Origin: Gammaproteobacteria bacterium
Lineage (GTDB): Bacteria; Pseudomonadota; Gammaproteobacteria; Steroidobacterales; Steroidobacteraceae
DNA: 64,000 bases
Direction of reading: 5' to 3'
NCBI GenBank assembly: GCA_013289615.1
Contig: JABCZO010000020.1
Location: forward strand, 1-64,000
The notes beneath the pieces are model-generated. The model did no database searches. It saw nothing but the letters and a program-made list of their open reading frames with translations, and was not told the origin of the DNA. Positions within the stretch are counted from its first letter, which is position 1; each line of letters begins with the position of its first letter. Positions 41,656 through 54,237 of this stretch are shown piece by piece. A program made the translations under genes and the position numbers.

Positions 41656-42627
41656 TCAATCTTGTGCGAGCCGCGCATTGGGAAATCCGAGTGCGCCAAG
41701 ACGTTCAATGGTTGCGTCGAACTGCTGCACACTCGCGATCGGGCCGATGCGAACCCGCTGCAGCGGCTGATGCGCATCGGGTGCCAGCGCGAATACATGC
41801 TCAACTCCTGCGGCCCGCAGCCTGCGGACAGCAGCGCTGGCGTTATCGGCCCTGGAATAGGCCCCGACCTGAATGTAAAAGCTGCCGGTTGGCTCCGGCA
41901 CCGCGGCAGGCCCCGGGGCCACCGCGGGCGCAGTCGCCGTTGCAGCAGCGGGTGGCGCCACTGGCGCCGGCTGGGCGGCAGCCGGCGGGGCATTCATGGC
42001 CGGGACGCTGCTGACCCCGACGCTGGCGGCCTGCGCTGCCGGGGCGTTCACCGGCATCGATACATTCAGGGACGGCGCGGCGGGCGTCAGGACCTCGACC
42101 TGGACGAATGCGGTGCCGTTTCGAATCATGTCGAGCCGCGTGGCTGCAGAAAACGACAGGTCGATGATCCGGTTGGCGACAAAAGGCCCGCGGTCGTTGA
42201 TGCGCACCACGACGTTACGGCCATTCGACAGGTTGGTTACCCGCGCATAGCACGGCAGTGGCAGCGTCTTGTGCGCGGCAGTCATCGCGAACATGTCATA
42301 GGGTTCGCCGGTCGAGGTGCGCAGGCCGTGAAACTCGGTGCCGTACCACGAGGCAACGCCGCGTTCGGCGTATCCGCTGGCGCTCGGCAGCACGACATAG
42401 CGGTGGCCGCCCACGTAATAGAACGGCGGATTGCCGAATGCGCTGCGGGGCTCCTGGCGCGGTACGGCGTCCGGGACCTGATTGACGTCCGGGGCATTGC
42501 GCTGCAGCGCGGTGGCAGGCGGCGCCGGCGCTGACGGGCGTGCGGGGCTGGGATGAGGGGGCGCATGCGCACAAGCCGCGAGCTGCAGTAACGCTGCCGC
42601 TGCTGCGCATCGCCAGACGCGCGCCAT
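41656..42627 (-). CDS. rlpA: Septal ring lytic transglycosylase RlpA
   Basis: A 323-residue lipoprotein: a lipobox LAAC near residue 18, a long Pro/Ala-rich linker, the double-psi beta-barrel core (GVASWYG..FHG..T..GE..D..A.TAAHKTLP...V.NL.NG....V.INDRGPF), then a second Pro/Ala-rich linker and a C-terminal SPOR domain (about 248-323) that binds denuded glycan. The start was set at ATG 42627 with GAG upstream rather than TTG 42648. It is next to mltB, as in other gammaproteobacteria. Confidence 0.9.
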   Translation of the reverse strand: MARVWRCAAAAALLQLAACAHAPPHPSPARPSAPAPPATALQRNAPDVNQVPDAVPRQEPRSAFGNPPFYYVGGHRYVVLPSASGYAERGVASWYGTEFHGLRTSTGEPYDMFAMTAAHKTLPLPCYARVTNLSNGRNVVVRINDRGPFVANRIIDLSFSAATRLDMIRNGTAFVQVEVLTPAAPSLNVSMPVNAPAAQAASVGVSSVPAMNAPPAAAQPAPVAPPAAATATAPAVAPGPAAVPEPTGSFYIQVGAYSRADNASAAVRRLRAAGVEHVFALAPDAHQPLQRVRIGPIASVQQFDATIERLGALGFPNARLAQD

Positions 42628-42644
42628 CCCCCGCTCGGGCGCAT

Positions 42645-43796
42645 TCAAAGCGCCGCCTCCTGCGCGATCTGCTGTTGTATTGCCTGCGCAAGGTCGTACA
42701 CCGCCATCGCATACAGCGGGCTGTTGTTGTAGCGCGTAATGACGTAGAAGTTCTGAAAGCCGACACGGTAGCCAATGGTGTCCTGTTGCGGCGCAGCCAG
42801 CAGCAGCGCCGGGGTCTCATCCGGCAGCTCGCTCGAGATCGTCAAGCCGTGCACACGCAGATCCCCGAGCGTCTCGTTCAGGGTCATGCGATCGGGCGGC
42901 GTCAATGTCAGCTCGGCCGACGGCTGCGCGTCGGCCAGCACCGGCGCGCCGTATTGCCAGCCCGCCTGATGCAGGTAGTTGGCGGTGCTGGCGAAAATGT
43001 CGCCCCAGTCGCCCCACAGATCGCGGTGCGCAAGATGTTGCTCGCTGACGGCAAATTTGCGGTAGCTGGAGGGCATGAACTGCAGTGCGCCCATGGCGCC
43101 CGCGTACGAGCCGCGAATGCTCAACGGGTCGAACTTATCATCGCGTGCCAGCAGCAGGAACTCGGTCAGTTCCTTGCGGAAGTAGCTGGCGCGCGGCGGG
43201 TAATCGAAGGCCAGCGTCGCGAGCGCGTCGACCACGCGGTAGCGGCCGGTAACGCGCCCGTATCGCGTCTCAACGCCGAGCACCGCAACCAGGTACTCCG
43301 GCGCCACCTGGTATTCGATCGCCACCTGATCAAGCAGTTCCTTGTGGTCGTGCCAGAGCTGCACGCCGCCATCGATGCGCTCCTGCGTCAGCACCCGGGC
43401 GCGATACTCCCACCATTGCAGCGTCTTCTCGACCGGCCGGCTGATGGCATCGAGTATCTTCTGCTGCGGCTCGGCGGCGCCGAGCAGCGCGGTGACACGA
43501 TCACGATCGAAGCCCTGCGCCGCAAGCTGGTCGATGTAGCTGCGGATCTCGGGCCGCGACAGATCAAAGTGCGAGCGGTCAACGACCGAGTATTCGGCTG
43601 CCGCCGGCGGTGAAGCCGGCAGCGCCGGTGCCACTGCCGCCGGTGGCGCTGTTTCCGGGGCCAGTGTCGGCGCTGACGGAGTCGGCGCGGCGGCGGCCGC
43701 TGAAGCATCGCCCGAGGTTTGCCCCGCGGCGCTCAGGTGTGCGCCGGCGCCGAGCGCAATCAGAACTATGCATGTGAATCTCAATGAGTTCTCCAT
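42645..43796 (-). CDS. mltB: Lytic murein transglycosylase B
   Basis: A 383-residue transglycosylase of the MltB (SLT 2) type. The catalytic Glu is in LGVETRYGR, and the conserved MGALQFMPSSY motif and ANYLHQAGW follow. The N terminus is an Ala/Pro-rich linker after a signal peptide, with no lipobox Cys, so it may be soluble periplasmic. It cleaves glycan strands to 1,6-anhydro ends. It ends 17 bp before the rlpA start used here and starts 4 bp after rodA. Confidence 0.9.
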   Translation of the reverse strand: MENSLRFTCIVLIALGAGAHLSAAGQTSGDASAAAAAPTPSAPTLAPETAPPAAVAPALPASPPAAAEYSVVDRSHFDLSRPEIRSYIDQLAAQGFDRDRVTALLGAAEPQQKILDAISRPVEKTLQWWEYRARVLTQERIDGGVQLWHDHKELLDQVAIEYQVAPEYLVAVLGVETRYGRVTGRYRVVDALATLAFDYPPRASYFRKELTEFLLLARDDKFDPLSIRGSYAGAMGALQFMPSSYRKFAVSEQHLAHRDLWGDWGDIFASTANYLHQAGWQYGAPVLADAQPSAELTLTPPDRMTLNETLGDLRVHGLTISSELPDETPALLLAAPQQDTIGYRVGFQNFYVITRYNNSPLYAMAVYDLAQAIQQQIAQEAAL

Positions 43797-43800
43797 CGGC

Positions 43801-44934
43801 TCAGGAGCCGACCAGCTTGCGGTGCGAATAAAGTCCCATCACGATCCCGAACCCGGCCAGCAGCGTGACTACCGAGGTGCCGCCGTAGCTGACCAGCGGC
43901 AGCGGCACGCCCACGACCGGCACTAGGCCGCTGACCATGCCGGCATTGATGAATACGTACACGAAGAATGTCAGGGCGAGGCTCAATGCCAGCAGTCTCG
44001 AATAGGTATCGTTGGTCTGCATCGCGAGCCAGACCGAACGCGCAACGATGAACAGGTACAGGGCCAGCAGCATCAGCAGGCCGATCAACCCGAATTCCTC
44101 GCCGACCACGGCGAATATGAAGTCGGTCGAGCGCTCGGGCAGGAATTGTAACTGTGCCTGGCTGCCGTGCATCCAGCCTTTGCCGAACACGCCGCCGGAA
44201 CCGAGTGCAATCTGGCTCTGGATGATGTGATATCCCGCGCCGAGCGGATCGGTCTCGGGATTGAGGAAGGTCAGGACACGCTCGCGCTGGTAGTCGTGCA
44301 GGAAATGCCAGCCGCCCACCGCGCCAGCCACCGCCAGCCCCAGCAGCAGCACGACGATACGCAGTGACAGTCCGGCCATCAGTACCAGCAATGCGCCGCT
44401 GGCGGCGATCAGCGCTGCGGTCCCCAGGTCCGGCTGCATCGCGACCAGTCCCGCCGGCAGGAAGATGATCACGGCCAGGGTCAGCAGGGCTCGCAAGTCC
44501 GGCGGCAGCGGGCGGTCATGCAGGTACCAGGCGGCCAGCATCGGCACCGCGAGCTTCATTACCTCGGACGGTTGAAAGCGAACGATACCGAGGTTGAGCC
44601 AGCGCTGCGCTCCCTTGCCGATCGCGCCGGTCAGCTCCACCACCAGCAACAGCATCACGCCGAGCACGTAGATCCACGGTGACAGCCGGCGCAGGAAATT
44701 TGGACTGGCGTGAGTCAGCGCCAGCATCGCGGCCGTGCCGAGCGCAAGGCGGATCAGGGTGCGCAGGATCGTGTCGAGGCTCTGGCCCGAGGCGCTGTAG
44801 AGAATTGCCAGGCCATAGAGTGCCAGCAGGCCCAGTCCCACCAGCAGCGGACCGTCGAGGTTCAGTGCCGAGAGCAGTTTCGCGCTCGCCGACAGCGTGC
44901 GGCGCGTGCGCGCATAGCCGCTATCTTCAATCAC
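43801..44934 (-). CDS. rodA: SEDS glycosyltransferase RodA
   Basis: A 377-residue multi-helix membrane protein of the SEDS family. Characteristic segments are present: KGAQRWLNLG, F.PSE..KL, QPDLGTA, and the end VPLPLVSYGGTS. RodA polymerises peptidoglycan during elongation with its partner PBP2 (mrdA). The GTG at 44934 overlaps the mrdA stop by 8 bp; the longer frame to 45042 would run inside mrdA and was not used. Confidence 0.93.
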   Translation of the reverse strand: MIEDSGYARTRRTLSASAKLLSALNLDGPLLVGLGLLALYGLAILYSASGQSLDTILRTLIRLALGTAAMLALTHASPNFLRRLSPWIYVLGVMLLLVVELTGAIGKGAQRWLNLGIVRFQPSEVMKLAVPMLAAWYLHDRPLPPDLRALLTLAVIIFLPAGLVAMQPDLGTAALIAASGALLVLMAGLSLRIVVLLLGLAVAGAVGGWHFLHDYQRERVLTFLNPETDPLGAGYHIIQSQIALGSGGVFGKGWMHGSQAQLQFLPERSTDFIFAVVGEEFGLIGLLMLLALYLFIVARSVWLAMQTNDTYSRLLALSLALTFFVYVFINAGMVSGLVPVVGVPLPLVSYGGTSVVTLLAGFGIVMGLYSHRKLVGS

Positions 44935-46846
44935 TGGCCTGGCTCTCGGGCACCGCGATCTCGGTTGCCGGCGACGTGGTTTCGTGCAGCAGATAGGCGT
45001 CCATGACCTTGCGCGCGATCGGCGCCGCGGAACTGGCGCCAAAGCCGCCGTTCTCCACCAGCACGGCGATCGCGATACGCGGTGCCTCTGCCGGTGCGAA
45101 GGCGATGAACCAGGCGTGGTCGCGCAAGCGCTCGGCGACGTTCTTCTCGACGTATTTTTCGTTCTGACCGACCGTGAACACCTGCGCGGTGCCGGTCTTG
45201 CCCGCGATGGTGTAGCCCGCGCCCTTGCTGATCGCGGCGGCGGTGCCGTAGGTCGCCGCGCCCTTCATTCCACGCAGCACCAGATCCCAGGCGTCAGTGG
45301 CGATACCGTCGATCGACGGCACCTGTGCCGGGGCGATTGGCTTCACATTGCCCTCGAGATCGCGAACTCCGGTCACCAGCCGCGGACGAAAGCTCCGGCC
45401 GCGCTCGGCCAGTACCGAGGCCACGTGCGCAAGCTGCAACGGCGTGACCAGCAGATAGCCCTGGCCGACCCCGAAGTTGACCGTCTCGCCCGGAAACCAG
45501 ATCTGGTCCTGCGGGCGCTTGAAGGCCTTGCGCTTCCACTCGGGCGAGGGCAGCAGCCCCGGCTTCTCGCCGCTGATATCGATGCCGGTGAGCTGCCCGT
45601 AGCCGAACGGGGTCATGAAATCGGCGATATGGTCGGCACCGATGTTCGCGGCGAGGCCGTAGAAATAGACATCGCAGGACTTGGCGATCGCGCGTTCCAG
45701 GTCAACGTAGCCGTGCTTGCCACCCTTGCCTTCGCGATACAGGTGGATGCTGCCGGGCAGGTGGAACACGCCGGCGCAGAATTCCTGCCGGTTCGGATCT
45801 ACCACGTGATAGGTCAGGCCCGCCAGCGCAATCACCGGCTTGATGGTCGAGCCGGACGGGTAGGTGCCGCGCAATGCCCGGTTGAACAATGGCTTGTCGA
45901 TATCCTCGGACAGGTGCGCGTACTCGGCGCGCGACAGTCCGCGGGCGAACGCCGCCGGATCGAACCCGGGCTTGCTGGCCAGCGCCAGCACGTCGCCATT
46001 GCTGGGATCGATCGCGACCACCGCACCGCGATGATCCCCGAGTGCATCCTCGGCGGCTTGCTGCGTCCTGAGGTCGATCGACAGCATAAGATCATCGCCG
46101 GCGATTGGCGCCTGCGAATGAAGTTCTGCGGCAAATGCGCCCTCGCGCTGTACCGAACGACCCTGCGCATTGACCAGGATTTCGCGAAAGCCGTTCTTGC
46201 CATGCAGCGAGCGTTCGTAGGTGCTCTCGATGCCGAGCTTGCCGATCAGCGCCGTGCCGGCGTAGGTGACGCGATCGATATGCTCCAGGTCCTGAACGCT
46301 GATGGCGCTGACGTAGCCCAGGGCATGTACGCCGAGCTGGCCGTAGGGGTAGTGGCGCGTCTGGCGAGTGGCCAGGTCGACTCCGGGGAACTGGTAACGA
46401 TGCACCGCGAAGCGGCCGATCTCCTCATCGGTGAGCCGCAGGCGTACCGGCACACTGTCGAAGCTGCGACGCGAGAAGATCATGCGGCGCGTGTCCTCGA
46501 GTTCATCGCGGTCGATGAGTCCGAGGGCGGTCAGGCGCCTGAGCGTGTCGTTGAGATTCGGCACCTGCTCGCGGATCAACTCGAGCTGGTAGGCGGGCTC
46601 GTTGTCGGCTATCACCGTGCCGTTACGGTCGAAGATCAGGCCGCGGCTGGCGGGGATCGGATCGAGCCGTACGCGGTTGCCCTGCGAGAGCTCGGCATAA
46701 TAGTCATGCCGCCACACCTGCAGGTAGGTCAGGCGCCCGATCAGCGTCAGCACCATGACGGCGATGACGACCGCTGCCCCGAGCGTGCGCTGCGTGAAGA
46801 TGCGCTGCTCGTTCCAGTGGTCCTTGATGCGAACGCGTGAATCCAC
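44927..46846 (-). CDS. mrdA: Penicillin-binding protein 2 (transpeptidase)
   Basis: A 639-residue class B PBP: a cytoplasmic and membrane N terminus (about 21-43), then the pedestal domain with SRGLIFDRNGTVIADN, and the transpeptidase domain with STIK (333-336), SCD near 390 and KTGT. It crosslinks peptidoglycan in the elongasome with RodA. The start is a GTG at 46846. It follows mreD by 55 bp and overlaps rodA by 8 bp. Confidence 0.93.
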   Translation of the reverse strand: MDSRVRIKDHWNEQRIFTQRTLGAAVVIAVMVLTLIGRLTYLQVWRHDYYAELSQGNRVRLDPIPASRGLIFDRNGTVIADNEPAYQLELIREQVPNLNDTLRRLTALGLIDRDELEDTRRMIFSRRSFDSVPVRLRLTDEEIGRFAVHRYQFPGVDLATRQTRHYPYGQLGVHALGYVSAISVQDLEHIDRVTYAGTALIGKLGIESTYERSLHGKNGFREILVNAQGRSVQREGAFAAELHSQAPIAGDDLMLSIDLRTQQAAEDALGDHRGAVVAIDPSNGDVLALASKPGFDPAAFARGLSRAEYAHLSEDIDKPLFNRALRGTYPSGSTIKPVIALAGLTYHVVDPNRQEFCAGVFHLPGSIHLYREGKGGKHGYVDLERAIAKSCDVYFYGLAANIGADHIADFMTPFGYGQLTGIDISGEKPGLLPSPEWKRKAFKRPQDQIWFPGETVNFGVGQGYLLVTPLQLAHVASVLAERGRSFRPRLVTGVRDLEGNVKPIAPAQVPSIDGIATDAWDLVLRGMKGAATYGTAAAISKGAGYTIAGKTGTAQVFTVGQNEKYVEKNVAERLRDHAWFIAFAPAEAPRIAIAVLVENGGFGASSAAPIARKVMDAYLLHETTSPATEIAVPESQASD

Positions 46847-46901
46847 GAGGTGCTCGGTACGGAAGTCTCTAGGTGGCTACAGAGGATGGTGATCCGGGGC
46901 G

Positions 46902-47375
46902 TTAGCGCGAGGTGCGAAAGCGGCCGAGGATGCCGACCACCAGCGGCCAGATCAGGGCGCCGGTGAAGGCGTGCACCCAGCGTGTCGGCGTGGACAGGGG
47001 ATGGCCGCTCCAGCCATCGATCACCCACAGCAGAAACTCATAAACCATCAGCGCCGCAAACACAAACAGCGACTGCTCAAACAGTGGCTTGGCTCGCATC
47101 AGCAGGTGCAGGCGGATCGCCAGATAGGTCACGAAGGCCAGTGCCAGCCCATGCTCGCCCAGCAGCGAGCCCTGAAACACGTCGAGCGCCAGTCCGCTGG
47201 CGTAGCCCAGCAGCAGGCCGCCGGCGCGCGGAATCATGATCGACCAGTACAGTACGGTAAGCACCAGGAACGCCGGTCGCACGATGGCGAGCCAGGTGGG
47301 CAACGGCAACACCGTGAACACCAGGGCGATGATCGTGGTCGTCAGGACGATCAGGCGTGGGTGGCGGTCGCTCAT
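46902..47375 (-). CDS. mreD: Rod shape-determining protein MreD
   Basis: A 157-residue membrane protein with five hydrophobic segments, the MreD pattern (SGLALDVFQGSLLGEHGLALAFVTYLAIRLH) and a short C-terminal tail. It belongs to the MreBCD elongasome complex. The start is ATG 47375, 25 bp after mreC; an in-frame extension to 47540 lies within mreC and was rejected. Confidence 0.9.
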   Translation of the reverse strand: MSDRHPRLIVLTTTIIALVFTVLPLPTWLAIVRPAFLVLTVLYWSIMIPRAGGLLLGYASGLALDVFQGSLLGEHGLALAFVTYLAIRLHLLMRAKPLFEQSLFVFAALMVYEFLLWVIDGWSGHPLSTPTRWVHAFTGALIWPLVVGILGRFRTSR

Positions 47376-47400
47376 GGCGCGCTGCGCTGCAGTGCCGTGG

Positions 47401-48339
47401 TCATTCGTCCGGATCCGAAATCTTCGGCGCCGGCTTCGCCACCGGGGCCACTTCCGGTGCGATCGGTGGCGTGGGCGCCGGGGCTGCCGGGTGCGACGGC
47501 TCGAACTGCAGCAACACCACTTCACGGTCGCGCTCGACATGGGCCAGCGGCGTCGCCCGCACCTGCGCCAGCAGTTGATTGGGCTCGCGCCGCACGCCGC
47601 TGATGCGCGCGACCGGAAGGCCCGAGGGAAATACCCCGCCCAGCCCCGAACTCACCAGCAGATCGCCGCCTTTGACGTCGGAGTTGATCGCCAGGTAGGG
47701 CAGCAACAGCTCGCCGGTATTGCCCGAGCCCACCGCAATGGAGCGCAGGCTGTTGCGGGTCACTTCGACCGGGATCGCGTGCTCGGGATCGGTGACCAGG
47801 ATCACCTCGGCGCTCCAGGGCCCCACGCGGGCGACCTGACCCAGAACACCGCTGCCGTCGACGACCGCCTGGTTCAGCGTCACGCCGTCGGCGGTGCCCT
47901 TGTTGATCACGACGCGCTGACGCAGCGGGTTGGTCTCGACGCTGATGATTTCCGCCAGCTGCCATTTCTTGATGAATGGCGGCAGGGCGGCGCGCAGACC
48001 GCGCAGTTCGGCATTTTCCTGCTCCAGCGCGTCTTGCCGCACGACGCTCATCTCAAGTGCCAGTAGCTGGTCGTGCAAGCGCTTGTTCTCGGCCTGCAGT
48101 GCGTCGCGGGTCTGGAAACTCTGTGTCATCCAGTTCCACGCCGCGCGCGGAGAGCTGACCGCGACCTGCACCGGATACGCTGCCGCATCGAGCGCGTAAT
48201 GCAGACGCTGCACCCAGTGGCCGTGCTGGTCGTAGTACATCAGTACGATCGAGAGGATGGCGTAAACGGTGAAACGCAGCCCCACCGACGGCCCACGACC
48301 GTACAGGGGTCGATCAACGTCGGGGCCGAAGACCGCCAT
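47401..48339 (-). CDS. mreC: Rod shape-determining protein MreC
   Basis: A 312-residue protein: a short cytoplasmic part, one membrane helix (about 22-38), a coiled coil (residues about 75-110) and the periplasmic double beta-barrel (GVLGQVARVGPWSAEVILVTDPEHAIPV.., GLGGVFPSGLPVA). The Pro/Ala-rich tail ends in an acidic segment. AGGAGG lies upstream of the ATG 48339. It links MreB to the PBP2-RodA machinery. A gap of 102 bp separates it from mreB. Confidence 0.92.
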   Translation of the reverse strand: MAVFGPDVDRPLYGRGPSVGLRFTVYAILSIVLMYYDQHGHWVQRLHYALDAAAYPVQVAVSSPRAAWNWMTQSFQTRDALQAENKRLHDQLLALEMSVVRQDALEQENAELRGLRAALPPFIKKWQLAEIISVETNPLRQRVVINKGTADGVTLNQAVVDGSGVLGQVARVGPWSAEVILVTDPEHAIPVEVTRNSLRSIAVGSGNTGELLLPYLAINSDVKGGDLLVSSGLGGVFPSGLPVARISGVRREPNQLLAQVRATPLAHVERDREVVLLQFEPSHPAAPAPTPPIAPEVAPVAKPAPKISDPDE

Positions 48340-48441
48340 GGCGGACCTCCTAGCGGCCTGCGCGATTACTGCGCATGTGCAGCGCCGCGTCCGGCACGCC
48401 GTCGAATGCCGTGGATCGGCCGGTACTGCGCTCGAGCGGTA

Positions 48442-49509
<1,068 letters not shown>

Positions 49510-49619
49510 TTAAACAGGCGTCCTAAAATCGCGCGCTAATCTAGCAACCGAGAGGACATTCCACAAGGCGAGGTGTATGATTTCGCGCTGTTTTTTCTGC
49601 GAAAATGTGACCTTTCCCC

Positions 49620-49910
49620 ATGAGCCTCAATCGCAGCGACATCGTGAACATCGCCCGCCTGGCGCGTCTTGCGCTGACCGAGCAGGAGATTCCGCTCTAC
49701 GTGGAGGGGCTGTCGCGCATTATGGGGCTGGTGGGCGAGCTCGACCGTGCCGACACCAGCCAGGTCGAGCCCATGGCGCACCCGCTGCCGGGGCAGCGCC
49801 AGCGCCTGCGATTCGACAGCGTCACCGAGACCGACCGGCACGAGCTGTACCAGCGCAATGCGCCTCAGGTCGAGGCCGGCCTGTACCTGGTTCCCCGAGT
49901 GATCGAATGA
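49620..49910 (+). CDS. gatC: Asp/Glu-tRNA amidotransferase subunit C
   Basis: A 96-residue GatC. The start [20 protein letters not shown] and the central motif ([13 protein letters not shown], then the arginine-rich loop) fit the family. It stabilises GatA in the GatCAB complex that converts Glu-tRNA-Gln and Asp-tRNA-Asn to the amidated forms. No obvious Shine-Dalgarno precedes ATG 49620. The stop overlaps the gatA start (ATGA). A possible -10 element TATGAT is at 49576-49581. Confidence 0.92.
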   Translation: MSLNRSDIVNIARLARLALTEQEIPLYVEGLSRIMGLVGELDRADTSQVEPMAHPLPGQRQRLRFDSVTETDRHELYQRNAPQVEAGLYLVPRVIE

Positions 49911-51369
49911 GTGCACCGCATGACATGAGCGTCGCGGAGCTGTCCGCGGCGCTGCAGGCGCGCCAGCTCTCAAGTGTCGAGGTCACGCGAGCCTTCCTTG
50001 AGCGTGTGACGCGGCATCAGGCCGATCTTAATGCGTTCATCAGCATCACGGCCGAGGCGGCGCTGGTCGAAGCGGCGCAGGCCGACGCACGCCTACGCGC
50101 GAAAGACGCCGGGCCGCTCACCGGCGTGCCCATCGCCCACAAGGATATCTTCTGTACCCGCGGCGAGAAGACCACCTGTGGGTCGCGCATGCTGGCGAAT
50201 TTTGTCTCACCCTACGATGCCACGGTGGTCGAGCGCCTGCGGGCGGCCGGCGTCGTCATGCTGGGCAAGACCAATATGGACGAGTTCGCGATGGGATCCT
50301 CGAATGAAACCAGCTTCTTCGGCCCGGTGAAGAACCCCTGGGACGTCGCGCGCGTACCGGGCGGCTCCTCGGGCGGATCGGCGGCGGCGGTGGCCGCCCG
50401 CCTGACGCCGGCGGCGACCGCGACCGACACCGGCGGCTCGATTCGTCAGCCGGCGGCGCTGTGCGGCGTGACCGGACTCAAACCCACCTATGGCCGCGTG
50501 TCGCGCTTCGGCATGGTCGCGTTTGCCTCGAGCCTGGATCAGGGCGGCCTGATTACGCGCAGCGCCGAGGATGCGGCGCTGCTGTTGGGGGCGATGGCCG
50601 GTTTCGATGAGCGCGATTCCACCAGCGTCGAGTTGCCGGTGCCTGACTACAACGGCGTACTCGGGCAGCCGATCAAGGGCCTGAAGATTGGCGTGCTGAA
50701 GGAATTCTTCGATAAAGGGCTCGATCCTGAGATCGAGCAGCACATCCGCGCCGCGCTCGATCTGCTGCGCTCGCAGGGCGCCGTGATCAAGGATGTCAGC
50801 CTGCCGAATCTGCCGCTCTCGGTGCCGACCTATTACGTGGTGGCGCCGGCGGAATGTTCGTCGAACCTGGCCCGTTTCGATGGCGTGCGCTACGGCCATC
50901 GCTGCGACAATCCGCGCGATCTGCTGGACCTGTACCAGCGCTCGCGCGGCGAGGGTTTCGGCGCCGAGGTCAAGCGTCGCATCATGACCGGCACCTACGT
51001 GCTGTCGGCCGGCTATTACGATGCCTTCTACCTCAAGGCACAGCGCGTGCGGCAGCTTATCAGCAACGATTTCGAGCGCGCATTCCACGAAGTCGATGTG
51101 GTGATCGGCCCGACCACGCCGACCACCGCGTTCGAACTCGGGGCCAAGACCAGCGATCCGGTCACCATGTACCTGAATGACATCTATACCATCGGCGCAA
51201 ACCTTGCGGGTTTGCCGGCGATCTCGCTGCCCTGCGGCCTGTCGCACGGCCTGCCGACCGCCATGCAGATCATCGGCCCGCATTTCGGCGAGGAGCGGCT
51301 GCTGAATGTCGCGCATCGCTACCAGCTGGAAAGCGATTGGCATCGGCGGGTACCGCCGGGGTTTGCCTG

Positions 51370-51370
<1 letters not shown>
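49907..51370 (+). CDS. gatA: Asp/Glu-tRNA amidotransferase subunit A
   Basis: A 487-residue amidase-signature protein. The catalytic triad is Lys79 in PIAHKDIF, Ser154 in PGGSSGGS and Ser178 in TDTGGSIR. It hydrolyses glutamine and passes ammonia to GatB. Its ATG 49907 overlaps gatC and its stop codon shares one base with the gatB start (TGATG). Its product is needed because the organism carries this tRNA-dependent amidation route. Confidence 0.95.
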
Positions 51371-52816
<1,446 letters not shown>

Positions 52817-52824
<8 letters not shown>

Positions 52825-53734
52825 GGTGCCGGCAGGCGGTGACGGTGAGCTGCGGCGCTTCATACTCGAACGCCACCCGGTGCGCGGCTTCTGGATCCGG
52901 CTCGATGGCGCCTGGCGCGAGATGCGCAGGCATCAGCGCTACCCCTCGCCGGTGGAGGCACTGCTGGGCGAGGCGGTCACGGCATCGCTGCTGCTTGCCG
53001 CCACGCTCAAATTCCACGGCACGCTGACGCTGCAGCTCGCCGGCGATGGCCTGGTGAATCTGCTGGTAGCGCAATGCACGCATGAATTCGTCATTCGCGC
53101 GGTCGCCCGTTTCGATGACGGCATCGATGGGGCGATAGCGTTTCGACAACTGGTGGGCGACGGGCGGCTGACCGTCACCATCGAGGCGGAGGAGCGGTCC
53201 GCCCGCTACCAGGGCATCGTCGCGCTGGCAGGCGCAACGCTGGCAGAGTGCCTGGAAAACTATTTCGCCACCTCCGAGCAGTTGCCGACGCGCATTGCAT
53301 TGGCGGCGGACAGTGTCAGCACCGGCGGCGTGCTGTTGCAGAAGCTGCCTGCGGCCGCCGGCGCGCAGGGCGAGGCGCTCGCAGCCGTGTCGCAGCACGT
53401 GTGGGAGGATCTGCAGCCGCGCGTGGCGACGCTTGACGCATCGCTGTTGCGGCTAGGCCCGGCGGAGCAAGTGCTGCAACGCGTCTGCGGCGAGCATGAT
53501 TGCCGCCTGTTCCAGGGCTCGCCGGTTCGTTTTGCCTGCCGTTGCAGCGAGGGCCGGGTCGCAGGACTGCTGCGCTCGCTCGGGCCGGACGAGATGCGCA
53601 GCATCCTGGCCGAACAGGGCGCGGTGACCGTCACCTGCGAATTCTGCGGCCGGCCCTATCGATTCGACGCGATCGACGTCGAGCGGCTGTTTACCGGCGG
53701 GGCAAACCCCGAAGCCCCGCACTCCCTGAATTGA
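52817..53734 (+). CDS. hslO: Redox-regulated chaperone Hsp33
   Basis: A 305-residue Hsp33. The C-terminal zinc/redox switch is intact: CRC (in FACRCSEGR) and CEFC (in TCEFCGRPY), about 235 and 270. The N-terminal core shows the family's V.ALLGE...A..LLA.TLK..G.LTLQ..G pattern. It is activated when oxidised and unfolds, then holds unfolding proteins. The GTG start at 52817 overlaps the gatB stop. A large hairpin at 53733-53788 lies just after the stop. Confidence 0.92.
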
Positions 53735-53788
53735 GCCGCACGGTCAGGCAGCGGCTGGATGACTGGTCGCTCCCTGTCCGTGCCGCTC
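53733..53788. terminator. Large convergent hairpin after hslO
   Basis: The 21-nt arms 53733-53753 and 53768-53788 pair at 18 of 21 positions with a 14-nt loop. They exactly fill the 57 bp between the convergent hslO and the NTF2-like gene, including the hslO stop. No T run follows on either strand, so it may be a two-way pausing or Rho-independent-like element, or protect mRNA 3' ends. Confidence 0.5.
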
Positions 53789-53791
53789 AGC

Positions 53792-54178
53792 TCACGAGGG
53801 TCCCGGGTATTTATTCTCGACCACGTCGCGCACCGGACGGGTATCGTAAACCAGCACAATCGACTCGATCCGGCCGGTATTCGGGTCGAAGTTGAAGACG
53901 TCCGCGCAATCGAACGCTACGTTCGAGCCGTCCTTCAGCGACCAGTCATACAGGTAATAGGCGACGGCCCGCAGATGGCCCTCGGCGCTCACCAGCACGT
54001 CGTGCACCGTCAGCTTCGAGCCGCTCGAGGCGCGCGTCACCTTGTTCACGAAATCGCGCACCGGCAACCGGCCCAGAAATGGTGACTGAACCCAGCCACC
54101 GGGGACGAACAGGGACGCCGCCTTATCGGCGTCGCCGGCTTCAAGAGCCAACAGGTATTTTCGTACCGCTTGCTGCAT
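53792..54178 (-). CDS. SnoaL/NTF2-like protein
   Basis: A 128-residue protein of the NTF2-like fold: the opening helices QQAVRKYLLALEAGDADKAASLF and the following strands F.GRLPVRDFVNKV, LTVHDVLVSAEGHLRAVAYYLYDW fit the group. Catalytic function is unknown; members range from isomerases to scaffold proteins. ATG 54178 has GGAG upstream, and the longer frame to 54466 is not used. It lies 59 bp after the queuosine transporter gene. Confidence 0.75.
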   Translation of the reverse strand: MQQAVRKYLLALEAGDADKAASLFVPGGWVQSPFLGRLPVRDFVNKVTRASSGSKLTVHDVLVSAEGHLRAVAYYLYDWSLKDGSNVAFDCADVFNFDPNTGRIESIVLVYDTRPVRDVVENKYPGPS

Positions 54179-54237
54179 AGAATTCTCCGATCCTTTGGAT
54201 GCAAAAGTACTCCGGTTCAACTGCTCCCACGTGCCGC

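Noticed and set aside
44984-46840. Long plus-strand frame (618 codons) opposite mrdA
   Set aside because: It mirrors a well-supported penicillin-binding protein gene; long antisense frames are expected at high G+C, and the translation has no domain.
50207-51343. Long minus-strand frame (378 codons) opposite gatA
   Set aside because: It is an antisense shadow of gatA; no motif and no ribosome site.
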